From contig QNCQ01000002.1 of NCBI GenBank assembly GCA_003645825.1, positions 1 to 26,889 on the forward strand: a stretch of 26,889 nt of DNA. Direction: 5' to 3'. A model generated the notes under the pieces. That model worked only from the letters and a program-made list of their open reading frames with translations. It was not told the DNA's origin and searched no databases. Positions 1 through 8,563 of the stretch are shown here, piece by piece (position 1 is the stretch's first letter; every line of letters begins with the position of its first letter). The stretch comes from Fidelibacterota bacterium. GTDB taxonomy: Bacteria; Fidelibacterota; UBA2242; B5-G15. Both the position numbers and the translations under genes were made by a program.

Positions 1-219
1 CCTCTGTTGGCAGTGGCTACGGATGAGAGTGAGGAATTAGAAGTTAGACTGGGTGCAATAGAGGCTTTGGGGTGGTATCAATATAGCAGGAAGAGGCGGT
101 ATATTGTTGAAAGCCTTGAAACCTGCTTGCAAAAAACTCAGGTTGGGGAGGTTAGGTCAGAACTTTTAAAAACAATTAACCGATTGAAGATGGGCCCTAA
201 TAATCCACTAACGCCTTGA
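1..219 (+). CDS. C-terminal end of a HEAT-repeat-like protein (5' partial)
   Basis: The reading frame is open from the first base of the window and ends at a TGA, so only the last 72 codons are present. The fragment is helical and charged. It contains a pattern typical of HEAT/PBS-lyase-like repeats: an acidic stretch, then VRLGAIEALG, then a second helix pair ending in VRSELLKTINRL. Such repeats are protein-protein interaction scaffolds and say nothing about a specific function. The gene is convergent with the SIS-domain gene, the two stop codons being only 2 bases apart. No start, signal peptide or full domain set can be seen, so the identity of the whole protein is unknown. Confidence 0.6.
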   Translation, partial: PLLAVATDESEELEVRLGAIEALGWYQYSRKRRYIVESLETCLQKTQVGEVRSELLKTINRLKMGPNNPLTP

Positions 220-221
220 GA

Positions 222-980
222 TTAGACTTTTAATCTTCTTCTGTATTCGTTAATAGCAGATTGAAGTCTTTGCATTGCATTGTTATCTCCAGGGATATTG
301 TGAGATGGGTGAATGAAAAGCTTTACCCCTTTTTCAACGAGGATTTCTGCAACTGTAATTATGGTGGTCCAAACTACTGTAATAAATGCAAGGGTAGACA
401 GAGGTGCTATTCGATCAATGTGGTTTTCTATTTCTATTACTGCGTCCTGTGCAGGTACACACGTATCGATTGTTACATCGGCAATTTCAAAAAGATTTTT
501 ACCTGATGAGTGTCTGGATTTTTTGTTTCTGAACTCTTCCACAGAACCAGTAGCAATGACCTTCATGCCAACCTTTTTAGCGTAGAGGGCAACGTCAATA
601 TTAACATTATTGATCCCGCTGTGGGAAAATATCCACATGGTATCGTCGGGATGAAGGTTGTAACTTTTCATTATTTGTTGTCCATATCCTTCAATCCTTT
701 CTAAGAAAACAAATTGATTTATCCCCATGTCTCCAATGATATGGGTGAAGAATGATAGTGGGAGTTCAATAACTGGATGGAATCCGACAAAGCCACCGAT
801 TCGGGGATACATCTCTTCAACAGGGAGCGTGGCATGCCCACAGCCAAATGTATGAACCCATCTTTCTGCAGCTATGGAATTTGCCATGATACTGGCGGCC
901 TCTTTGATGTTTTGAGACTGGCTCTTTTGGATTTTCTCAATAGTCGTTTTAGCATGTTCGATCCATTCAAGTGCCCGCAT
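222..980 (-). CDS. SIS-domain phosphosugar-binding protein, UPF0309 family
   Basis: This 252-residue protein has the features of the UPF0309/SIS_2 group: an N-terminal GCGHATLPVEEM loop, an FSHSGIN phosphosugar-binding loop, and downstream SRHSSGK and PAQDAVIEI segments. SIS domains bind phosphorylated sugars and are found in isomerases and sugar-phosphate sensors. It is probably cytoplasmic. The frame extends upstream into the transporter gene, but the ATG at 980 is preferred because AGGAG lies just upstream and it gives 19 bases of spacing after the transporter stop. It is the last gene of a minus-strand operon with a ROK kinase and an MFS transporter, so it plausibly acts on the phosphorylated product of the kinase. 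The exact substrate cannot be read from the sequence; an amino-sugar phosphate is one possibility. Confidence 0.85.
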   Translation of the reverse strand: MRALEWIEHAKTTIEKIQKSQSQNIKEAASIMANSIAAERWVHTFGCGHATLPVEEMYPRIGGFVGFHPVIELPLSFFTHIIGDMGINQFVFLERIEGYGQQIMKSYNLHPDDTMWIFSHSGINNVNIDVALYAKKVGMKVIATGSVEEFRNKKSRHSSGKNLFEIADVTIDTCVPAQDAVIEIENHIDRIAPLSTLAFITVVWTTIITVAEILVEKGVKLFIHPSHNIPGDNNAMQRLQSAINEYRRRLKV

Positions 981-999
981 AATTTTCTTCTCCTTTTTC

Positions 1000-2154
1000 T
1001 TAAGTTTGTTGTTTTGTCTTCCTTTGGACAGTGCTAAAAATGGCAATAATTATTACTATTGAAAGGGGTATTAGTACGAAAGCTACCCGGAAATTAAACG
1101 TTTTCGTTACTAGCCCTATCAGGTAGGGTATAGTAATCCCCCCTACGAGAGCTATTGAGAGTGCCAGACTAAAAGCTGTTGCTGAGATTTCTCTAAAGTT
1201 ATTTCCAATTGTAGAGAGAACTATCGGATATGTTGATGAATATCCAAACCCCATAAAAAATATTAGTGTGCTTGAGAGGAAGTAATTTGAAGAAGAGATA
1301 AATGCTATAGACGATATCAAAGCAATGAGCATGTATATTATGAAAAGAGTTGATTCTCGAGCTACAGTTAGTATTTTGGAAAGTAGTAGCCTGCCACTCA
1401 TCATCCCAAGCCAGAAAAGGGAAAGGGAAAATATCCCCTGACTTTTTTCAACTTTGATCACCTTATAAAGGAATGTGGATGCCCAGTTTCCGGTAGAGAT
1501 CTCGATTCCGCTTTCGAAAAAGAGCAAGATGGATAAGAAAATCAGTAGAGGGTTTCTTAGTTTTTTTAGATTTTGAAATAGTTTATCCTTATCAGTTTGC
1601 TTGGAGGATGGAAACCAGGTAAATATGAATAGAAAAAGGGGCATTAAAGTTATAATGGAAGTTATTTTAATAATCGTATCAGGTTCCAGGAAACGAAGTA
1701 AAGAACTGAAAAGTAGGGGGATTCCAAAAGCTCCTATTCCGAAGAATATTCCCAATAGGCTGAGTTTAGCTGTTTTATCTGTTTCACTTATGTCTGATGT
1801 GAGAGAATTTGTACCCCCGTTTATTATTCCACCCCCAAGACCTGTTGTAAAAAGAGCAATTTTAAGTAGTGTTATAGTAAGTGCGGTTGAAATGGCGAAA
1901 AGACCGATTGCTATGAGTAAGATGCTTAAGATCAGGATGAATTTATAGCCGAAGCGGTCAACTGTGGGTCCAAAGATTAGTGTACCAACCAATATTCCTG
2001 CGTTCATTATTGAAATTAGACTTCCTGCATTCAAAGTGCTGAGATTGAACTTTTCCAGTAGTATAGGTAATATTGTTCCGAGGATTGTTAAAACTATCCC
2101 AAAGACAAGCATGCCGAAACATGCTGAAATAAAAGTGGTTTTCTTTGAAGACAT
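1000..2154 (-). CDS. MFS transporter, probable sugar permease
   Basis: The 384-residue protein is hydrophobic throughout, with about twelve predicted membrane segments and a motif-A-like loop (GPTVDRFGYKF) between segments 2 and 3, as in the major facilitator superfamily. The length is normal for a single-polypeptide MFS carrier in the inner membrane. The ATG at 2154 is supported by GAGAGGG a few bases upstream. It starts 17 bases after the ROK kinase stop and ends 19 bases before the SIS gene start, so the three are very likely co-transcribed. That neighbourhood makes a mono- or disaccharide the likely cargo, moved by ion symport; this is inference from context. No sequence motif fixes the substrate. 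Confidence 0.85.
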   Translation of the reverse strand: MSSKKTTFISACFGMLVFGIVLTILGTILPILLEKFNLSTLNAGSLISIMNAGILVGTLIFGPTVDRFGYKFILILSILLIAIGLFAISTALTITLLKIALFTTGLGGGIINGGTNSLTSDISETDKTAKLSLLGIFFGIGAFGIPLLFSSLLRFLEPDTIIKITSIITLMPLFLFIFTWFPSSKQTDKDKLFQNLKKLRNPLLIFLSILLFFESGIEISTGNWASTFLYKVIKVEKSQGIFSLSLFWLGMMSGRLLLSKILTVARESTLFIIYMLIALISSIAFISSSNYFLSSTLIFFMGFGYSSTYPIVLSTIGNNFREISATAFSLALSIALVGGITIPYLIGLVTKTFNFRVAFVLIPLSIVIIIAIFSTVQRKTKQQT

Positions 2155-2171
2155 TTTCCCTCTCGTGACAT

Positions 2172-3113
2172 CTACCCATTTTTGTGAATGTTATCAATGG
2201 CAAGCTTTGCTGCTCCCAGGAGACCTGCGAAGCTTCCCAGTTCACTAACTTCTATCTTTACTTCACGCATGCTTATAGGCTGTGCCCACTTTGCAGCTTC
2301 ATTTTTAATTTTGTCGATGTATTTGGATGCCGGACCAAAGATTCCTCCACCGAAGATAATGATTTCAGGGTTAAATATGCTTATAAGGTTAGCACACGCC
2401 ATGCCCCACAGCTGGATACAGTTTTCAATGACCTTTGTTGCAATTTCATCATTATAAATTAAAGCTTCGAAAATATCATATGAAGTTATTTTCTCTTTTT
2501 CTCTTAAAGGTCCCTTATAATCTGGTGAGGAGTTTAAGAGTTCTATAGCGTATCTTGAGATTCCATCTCCCGAGGCATAATATTCAAAGCATCCATAGTT
2601 TTTGTAAATATCTCTAAAAGGTCTTGAGAGAGCCATCCATCCGATAGCACCTGCTACGTTGCTTTGCCCACGCAGAATTTTTCCATCAACCATTATTCCA
2701 GCTCCAATACCTGTTCCCACAGATATGAAGATAGCGTTTTTATAGTTTTTTGCTTTTCCTGCCCAGGCCTCACCCAGTATGGAGCAGGTTCTGTCGCTGT
2801 CTATTGCGATTTTGAGCTCATTATTACCGAGAATGTCAAGGATTTTTGGCTTTAAGGGGTAGTTTATCCAGCCTTCGATATTAGGTACCCATACAAATCC
2901 TGTATTAGGATAGTATATCCCGGGGATCGATATGCCAACGCCGTCGATATTTAATTCCCTTATTTTTCTGATTGAATGAGCAATTTCTTCAATAACCTGA
3001 TCACCCCTTTTTTCTTTGATGTTGATTTTTTCTCTGAAAAGTATGTTCTGGTGCTGGTTGATAATCCCAATGGATATTTTGGTTCCGCCAATATCAATTG
3101 CAAGTATGTTCAT
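2172..3113 (-). CDS. ROK-family sugar kinase with altered active-site motifs
   Basis: This 313-residue protein has the ROK kinase layout: N-terminal ATP phosphate loop DIGGTK (residues 7-12), a catalytic-Asp region reading DSDRT (Asp107 aligns with the general base), and a second glycine loop VGTGIGAG (132-139). There is no N-terminal helix-turn-helix, so it is an enzyme type rather than a repressor type. It departs from the canonical family: the GEIGH sugar/zinc motif reads GAIGW (155-159), and the CxCGxxGCxE zinc site retains only the last cysteine (Cys175 in YGCFE). It probably phosphorylates an imported sugar inside the cell, but specificity may be unusual. ATG 3113 has a strong AGGAGG upstream. 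It is first in the operon with MFS and SIS genes and divergent from the TonB receptor. Confidence 0.85.
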   Translation of the reverse strand: MNILAIDIGGTKISIGIINQHQNILFREKINIKEKRGDQVIEEIAHSIRKIRELNIDGVGISIPGIYYPNTGFVWVPNIEGWINYPLKPKILDILGNNELKIAIDSDRTCSILGEAWAGKAKNYKNAIFISVGTGIGAGIMVDGKILRGQSNVAGAIGWMALSRPFRDIYKNYGCFEYYASGDGISRYAIELLNSSPDYKGPLREKEKITSYDIFEALIYNDEIATKVIENCIQLWGMACANLISIFNPEIIIFGGGIFGPASKYIDKIKNEAAKWAQPISMREVKIEVSELGSFAGLLGAAKLAIDNIHKNG

Positions 3114-3252
3114 ACAAAAATCCTCCTAATTGAATCAAAATTCATATGAAGTTAGTAATCATATTTTACTATTGCAATATTTAAATTGGGTTAGTATATT
3201 TGCTTAACATGATATTGGTGGGTATTAAACATAGGTAAATAATGAGGTGATT
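3114..3252. promoter_or_regulatory. Divergent control region between sugar operon and TonB/glycosidase operon
   Basis: This 139-base AT-rich gap holds the 5' ends of both operons. It contains two perfect 10-base palindromes, TTCATATGAA (3141-3150) and TATTGCAATA (3170-3179), and a small inverted repeat TGAAT/ATTCA at 3131-3144; these could be operator sites. A weak plus-strand promoter candidate is TTGCTT at 3200-3205 and TATTAA at 3223-3228 with 17-base spacing. Ribosome sites close each side (AGGAGG for the kinase, GAGG before ATG 3253). The palindromes are directly visible. Their role as operators and the promoter assignment are inference. Confidence 0.4.
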
Positions 3253-6200
3253 ATGAGGGGAAGCTATCAAAAGTGCCTTTCATTTTTGTTTTTAATCGTG
3301 TTTATAGCGTTTTTTACAGGGGAGTTGTTTTCATATACCGGGAAAATAAGTGGGAGGGTATATGATAAAGATACAGGGAAACCGTTGCCAGCGGTTAACA
3401 TACTGGTGTATGCAAAGTGGGTTAATGGTAAAGTTAGTATACTAACTCAAAAATTCGGTGCTGCTTCTGATGAAAATGGCTACTTCTATATACTAAATGT
3501 TCCCCCTGGTGTTTATAGCATCAAGGCTACCATGATAGGTTATACGCCTATGATTAAGGAAAAGGTGGTTGTAAATATGGATAGAACAGTAAGGGTGGAT
3601 TTTGCCCTGAAGCAGGCTACGATAGAAATGGAAGCGATCAGTGTGGTAGCTGAAAGAGAAGTTATAAAACCTGATGTTGCTGGTACTCAGGAGATAATTA
3701 AGACAGATAGGATAACTGAATCTCCATCGCTAAGAGTTGATGAGTTCGTTAACAAAATAAAAGGGGTTGAACTCGTTGCTTCGAGTGATGGGTATGGGCT
3801 GAGCATTAGAGGTGGTGCTATAAGAGAAACTGATGTCCAGATGGATGGTATTTCTCTAAGGGACCCCAGGTCGGAGAATTCGTATCTTTCTATAAACTCT
3901 ACAGCAATTGAAGAGATACAGGTTCTAACCGGTGGATTTGAAGCGAAGTATGGAGGATTTAGATCCGGATTGCTTAATATAGTTACGAAAGAAGGAAGCC
4001 GGGAAAAATACAGCTTTTCTTTCAAGTTTGACGTTGCGCCGGCGGGCCAGAGGAAGTTCTTTGGTGAGAATCCGTGGGGTAAGAACTCTATTCTTTATCG
4101 TATATTTGCGGACACCACAGAAAATGGTTGGGCCTGGATTGGTACGATTAATGATACTTCAGGGTTAGTACCTGAGGATCTGAAAGTTTTTCGGGGCTGG
4201 AAAGATAAAAGAGAAGGGCGAAAAAATTATGAGGTGATTGGGCTGAAGCGTACAACAAAACTGACACCTGAGCAAAAGAGGGAATTATGGTTACTACAAC
4301 ATCCAAACTATCCCGTTGCCAATAGACCCGATTATTATATCGAGGGTACTGTTACTGGCCCGGTGCCGGGCAAGAAATTGCCTCTCGTGGGGAAATTCCT
4401 TGGCAAATCAACTTTTCTTCTTGGGGGAAAATATGAAAATACCCTTTTTGCTTATCCAATTGGTCCGAGACCACATTATATTGATTGGAATGTCCAGACG
4501 AAAATAGTTTCCTATCTGAGGTCAAACTTGAGGCTTTCAACAAACTTTATGTATGCGGAGATACTTACTAACACTGCAGATAGGCCTACATCCTTTGGGG
4601 GTGCCCTCATGGATTATTCGAGCAGGTTTAGTTTTTTGAGCAGCACCCAGAAGTCGGTTGAGCAACAGGCTCGAATTTTAGGTTCCGGTAGCGGGTTTGT
4701 AAACATGTTTAATAGAAGTCGCTTGCAGTATCTTACTCAGAGATGGGTTATGGGGGGTATGAAGCTAAATCATACTCTTTCACACAGCACCTTTTATACT
4801 GTAGATTTGCAGTTTTCCTATCATGATAATATGATAGAGCCTTTTGCCTCGGACACTTCAGATGCTTCATCATGGACGTATATAGATTCCACCATTAGAG
4901 TTTTGAAGTACCCCAAGATTGGTACCCCTAATGCATCTACCAATTATGCCAAGGATATAACAGATTTGTTTTTCATCTATGGGGGCCTTCAGCAGGCAGA
5001 TTCTTCGTATAACTTGACTGTTAATTTAAAATTCGATGTGACTAGTCAGGTTAACAGATATCACCTTATGGAATTTGGTTTTAGTTTGAGATATACTTAC
5101 TGTTTTGTTAACTCTGGTACGTGGTATCAGTCTGAAAAGCTGTGGACTCCTGGAATTCCTGGGACGTGGCAATACTACAGGGTAAGACCATTGGAGGCGG
5201 GGATATACTTCCAGGATAAGCTGGAGTTTGAGGGAATGATAGCGAATATAGGGATTCGAGGTGATTATTTTGACCCGAATAAGAAACCTTACCTAGTTGA
5301 ACACCCATTAGATGAAGATTTTACGGGTTTTTATAACCTTGTATATGAAAATCTTGAGGGAAAGTGGGGATCATGGGAGAGGTGGAAAGTATTCAGAGAA
5401 ATGCTAGATAATCCTCCTGGTTGGCCTACAAAGAAGAAAAAGGTTAAGTTTAAACTTTCACCCAGACTTGGAGTTTCCTTTCCTGTGACGGTTAATAGCA
5501 AAATGTACTTCAATTATGGGCATTTTTATCAAAGACCGAATATATCATTTGTGTACAATATTGCCGTTGTGGGAAATGCAGCAATTGTGCCTTCTCCTGA
5601 TCTGGATATGGGTAAGACAGTGGCATATGAGTTTGGTTATGAACAGCGATTCTTAAGGAATTTTCTGTTTAATGTTTCTATGTACTATAAAAATGTGAAA
5701 AATGAGCCACTCGCTAGAACTTATATTGATTACTGGCAGGAAGTTGAAGTAACCAAGTATTATCCCGATGCTTTTTCTGATATCAGAGGTATAGAGCTGC
5801 GCTTGGAAAAGAATATTGGTAAGTTCTTCACTTTTTGGAGTAATTATGAATATATGCTGAAAAGCTGGGGCCAAACCGGCTTAAGATACGTATACGAAAA
5901 TAGGTTACAGGCGAGAGATGAGGAAAGAGACCCCAATATAATTACGACCGAGCCGGATCAGAGGGCACATGTTAATATTAATTTTCATACTCCCTCTAGT
6001 TTTGGACCATCTGTGGCAGGAACGAGGCCCCTGGGGGGGATAAATCTAAACTTCTTGGTTGACTGGAAAGATGGAGGGAAAGTTGTTATTGAATATGATC
6101 CTACTACCGGTGAGCAGAAAAAAGCAGACGTTGTTGATTATTCCAATGTTGATCTAAGGGCGTCGAAGTTGTTTAGGCTTAAAAATGTAAAAGTGGAGCT

Positions 6201-6435
6201 GGTTTTAACAGTTGTAAACCTGTTTAATCAAAAGAGATTGTTTATCGGGGGAATGTCATCGGCACAGTACGATAGATATAGGGAGTCCTTACATTTCCCA
6301 TTTGAAGAGGGAGAGCAGAAAGGTAATGATAAATGGGGTGAGTGGAATAAAGAGCATATAGATGTTGGCTGGTTTACGACTCCTATTTTTATTAATCCAA
6401 GGAGAATATTGGTAGGTTTGAGGGTAAATTTTTAG
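3253..6435 (+). CDS. TonB-dependent outer-membrane receptor with carboxypeptidase-regulatory-like domain
   Basis: The product is about 1060 residues. It has an N-terminal signal peptide (hydrophobic segment followed by FSYTG), a carboxypeptidase-regulatory-like beta-sandwich (about residues 30-115: GRVYDKDTGKPLPAVNI, then DENGYFYILNVPPGVYSI), a plug domain (about 125-245, with SIRGG, VQMDGI and YGGFRSGLLNIVTKEG), and a long beta-barrel ending in a terminal Phe. This is the SusC-like layout used to bring oligosaccharides or other large ligands across the outer membrane with TonB energy. ATG 3253 is chosen over the in-frame GTG at 3247 because GAGG lies at proper spacing. It leads an operon with a secreted FN3 protein, a PorV-like protein and a GH9 enzyme, which suggests glucan-derived cargo. 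No SusD-type lipoprotein gene is adjacent. Confidence 0.9.
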   Translation: MRGSYQKCLSFLFLIVFIAFFTGELFSYTGKISGRVYDKDTGKPLPAVNILVYAKWVNGKVSILTQKFGAASDENGYFYILNVPPGVYSIKATMIGYTPMIKEKVVVNMDRTVRVDFALKQATIEMEAISVVAEREVIKPDVAGTQEIIKTDRITESPSLRVDEFVNKIKGVELVASSDGYGLSIRGGAIRETDVQMDGISLRDPRSENSYLSINSTAIEEIQVLTGGFEAKYGGFRSGLLNIVTKEGSREKYSFSFKFDVAPAGQRKFFGENPWGKNSILYRIFADTTENGWAWIGTINDTSGLVPEDLKVFRGWKDKREGRKNYEVIGLKRTTKLTPEQKRELWLLQHPNYPVANRPDYYIEGTVTGPVPGKKLPLVGKFLGKSTFLLGGKYENTLFAYPIGPRPHYIDWNVQTKIVSYLRSNLRLSTNFMYAEILTNTADRPTSFGGALMDYSSRFSFLSSTQKSVEQQARILGSGSGFVNMFNRSRLQYLTQRWVMGGMKLNHTLSHSTFYTVDLQFSYHDNMIEPFASDTSDASSWTYIDSTIRVLKYPKIGTPNASTNYAKDITDLFFIYGGLQQADSSYNLTVNLKFDVTSQVNRYHLMEFGFSLRYTYCFVNSGTWYQSEKLWTPGIPGTWQYYRVRPLEAGIYFQDKLEFEGMIANIGIRGDYFDPNKKPYLVEHPLDEDFTGFYNLVYENLEGKWGSWERWKVFREMLDNPPGWPTKKKKVKFKLSPRLGVSFPVTVNSKMYFNYGHFYQRPNISFVYNIAVVGNAAIVPSPDLDMGKTVAYEFGYEQRFLRNFLFNVSMYYKNVKNEPLARTYIDYWQEVEVTKYYPDAFSDIRGIELRLEKNIGKFFTFWSNYEYMLKSWGQTGLRYVYENRLQARDEERDPNIITTEPDQRAHVNINFHTPSSFGPSVAGTRPLGGINLNFLVDWKDGGKVVIEYDPTTGEQKKADVVDYSNVDLRASKLFRLKNVKVELVLTVVNLFNQKRLFIGGMSSAQYDRYRESLHFPFEEGEQKGNDKWGEWNKEHIDVGWFTTPIFINPRRILVGLRVNF

Positions 6436-6454
6436 CAAAAAATTGAGGTAAGTT

Positions 6455-8560
6455 ATGGGGAGATTAAAAATTTTAATTGTTGTTGGGTTTACAATGATGT
6501 TTTTTGAAAATGGAATGGGTGGTAAGAGCTATACGGGTACTCCAATGTTTATTGATGTTAATGCGATCAATCTTGTTATGAAGAAGATTAATGGAGAAGG
6601 ACAGTTTACTACACAGTATAGCTGGATGTTGACAGGGGCTAATCCAGAACAGACTGAGATTTTTTATTATCCTCAGGGTCAGTGGCATTCCCAGATGCTA
6701 TATCAGATTTTTAATCCGATTTGTCCAGATGATAGTGGTTTTGTAAACCATCTTGGAGAAAGAAAGATAATTCCTACCCCTTTTGTTAGCAATGGTAAGA
6801 ATGTTTATTCATGGGAGATACGTCGATATAGGCCTCCTAATGTGGTAGTAGATGGGATAAGGCAAAACAGGGATTATATATGGGATATAGACCCTAGCCT
6901 CAAGTCAGATATAGTTGCTATGTGGGAGGACATAATCCCTTTCTGGGGTTTTCGCACTCATATAGAGGTGTATGCTTTTAGTAACCCTAATCACGATTCC
7001 TATATAATCTGGAAGGCGACTTACAAGTTCACGGGGGAAACCAAGCCTCCGATTGAAGATCCTGATTCTTCTGACTTTTTCCCTGATCAGAAAATAAGAT
7101 TATGGTGGCCTCTATCATTTAGTCTTGGTCCTAGCAAGGCAGGGGAGTATGCTGTGAGAGGAGGTTTTTCCTATGAAGGCGAGGACGATCTTGATAGCTG
7201 GTTTGCCAGGAGATCTGAGCTTGTAAAAAATAGAAAAAGAGATACTTTAAAGGTAGCGTATTATTGGGATTACAAATCTCAGGGGATAAAACCATATAAG
7301 AATGGAAGTGTGGATGATACGGGTGATCCGGACAGGGTATCTGGACATTTGATTTCGCCACAAATTCCTGGTTTTGCTTTGCTTTTTGCTGCGAAAAATA
7401 GTTTTAACATAGAAGATGATGATGTTTCACAGCCTTACTCAATGCCGCATGCTACTATTGTGAAGGATTTATGGGGTAGGAGAGACTTTGGTTTGAGGGA
7501 CACTTACATAGGGGATGATCAAAGGGGAAAATTCCCGCTTGATCCAATAACCGAAGGATGGATGGATCCCAATGGGTTTCAGAAGGGACCCATGAGATTT
7601 ATTACTATTGGACCTTATGAGCTGGAGAAAAATTCGGAAGAGGGGCGGTGTGATTCCATCTGTGCTGTTTATGCTATTGGAGTCGGGTCTATTAGCTGGG
7701 AGCTGGCTGACACCATTGGTGCAAGATGGTTGCGGGGGGAAATAAGCGATGAGGAGAAAAATGCATGGATCATGACGGGTAAAGATTCTCTGTTTAAAGT
7801 TCTGGATAGAGCTTATTGGGCGTGGAACAGAGGATTAGATGTTCCAGATCCTCCACCTCCTCCTGATATTGAGGTAAGAAGTGATGCGGATAGGATAGTA
7901 GTCAAATGGTCTTACCCAGATGAGAGTTACTTTAAAGATCCGGACACAGGGATAGATGATTGGTATGCTTGGAGAGTTTATAGGAAGAAAGGGGCTGCGT
8001 GGGTGCTTGATCCGGCAGACAACCATACTAGTGAGAACTGGGAGTTGATTTATGAGACTTTTGATAGGAATGAAACTGTATTTATAGACACGAACGTCAC
8101 TCGGGGGGTTAGCTATTATTATGCTGTTACTGCAGTTGATGATGGGACTCAGAATACTGATGGTCTGTTCCCGGGTCAGAGGCTTGAGAGTTCAAGGTAT
8201 GTGAATCGGACAGGTATACCTGCGATCCCGTTTAAAGCCGGACTTGATAGGAGCGATATGGTGAGAGTGGTGCCAAATCCATGTACTGTGTCTGCAGGGG
8301 CCTTGGGGTTTCCTGGAGACAGAGATAGGATATTGTTTGCTAACTTGCCTTACAAATGTAAGCTTCAGATTTTTACCGAAGATGGGGGGATAATAAAGAC
8401 AATAGAACATTTTGGGACGGATCAGGAGGTCTGGAACCAGAGGACAGATGATAATCAGTATGTTACAAGTGGGATTTATATTTTGGTTGTTACCGCAGCG
8501 GAGTCTCTTGATGGAGAGAAATTGCCTGACCAATTTGTGAAATTTGTAATAGTGAGGTGA
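6455..8560 (+). CDS. Secreted protein with FN3-like domain and type IX-like C-terminal sorting domain
   Basis: This 701-residue protein begins with a short hydrophobic export signal. Residues about 25-460 are a Trp/Tyr/Asp-rich region that I do not recognise. A proline run (DPPPPPDI, near residue 465) leads into an FN3-like module (to about 585) containing the YAWRVYRKKG and GVSYYYAVTAVDDG strands. From about residue 600 the sequence VRVVPNPC, then an EDGGIIKT-type strand, then SGIYILVV resembles the C-terminal domain that directs proteins to the type IX secretion system. It is probably surface-bound or released. It starts 19 bases after the TonB receptor stop, after GAGGT, and is followed 3 bases later by the PorV-like gene. 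It may be a surface glycan-binding partner of the receptor in place of SusD; that role is inference. Confidence 0.75.
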   Translation: MGRLKILIVVGFTMMFFENGMGGKSYTGTPMFIDVNAINLVMKKINGEGQFTTQYSWMLTGANPEQTEIFYYPQGQWHSQMLYQIFNPICPDDSGFVNHLGERKIIPTPFVSNGKNVYSWEIRRYRPPNVVVDGIRQNRDYIWDIDPSLKSDIVAMWEDIIPFWGFRTHIEVYAFSNPNHDSYIIWKATYKFTGETKPPIEDPDSSDFFPDQKIRLWWPLSFSLGPSKAGEYAVRGGFSYEGEDDLDSWFARRSELVKNRKRDTLKVAYYWDYKSQGIKPYKNGSVDDTGDPDRVSGHLISPQIPGFALLFAAKNSFNIEDDDVSQPYSMPHATIVKDLWGRRDFGLRDTYIGDDQRGKFPLDPITEGWMDPNGFQKGPMRFITIGPYELEKNSEEGRCDSICAVYAIGVGSISWELADTIGARWLRGEISDEEKNAWIMTGKDSLFKVLDRAYWAWNRGLDVPDPPPPPDIEVRSDADRIVVKWSYPDESYFKDPDTGIDDWYAWRVYRKKGAAWVLDPADNHTSENWELIYETFDRNETVFIDTNVTRGVSYYYAVTAVDDGTQNTDGLFPGQRLESSRYVNRTGIPAIPFKAGLDRSDMVRVVPNPCTVSAGALGFPGDRDRILFANLPYKCKLQIFTEDGGIIKTIEHFGTDQEVWNQRTDDNQYVTSGIYILVVTAAESLDGEKLPDQFVKFVIVR

Positions 8561-8563
8561 ACA

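Noticed and set aside
261..1037. Open frames on the plus strand opposite the SIS-domain gene
   Set aside because: They mirror a well-supported gene on the other strand, show no family similarity and have no convincing ribosome sites.
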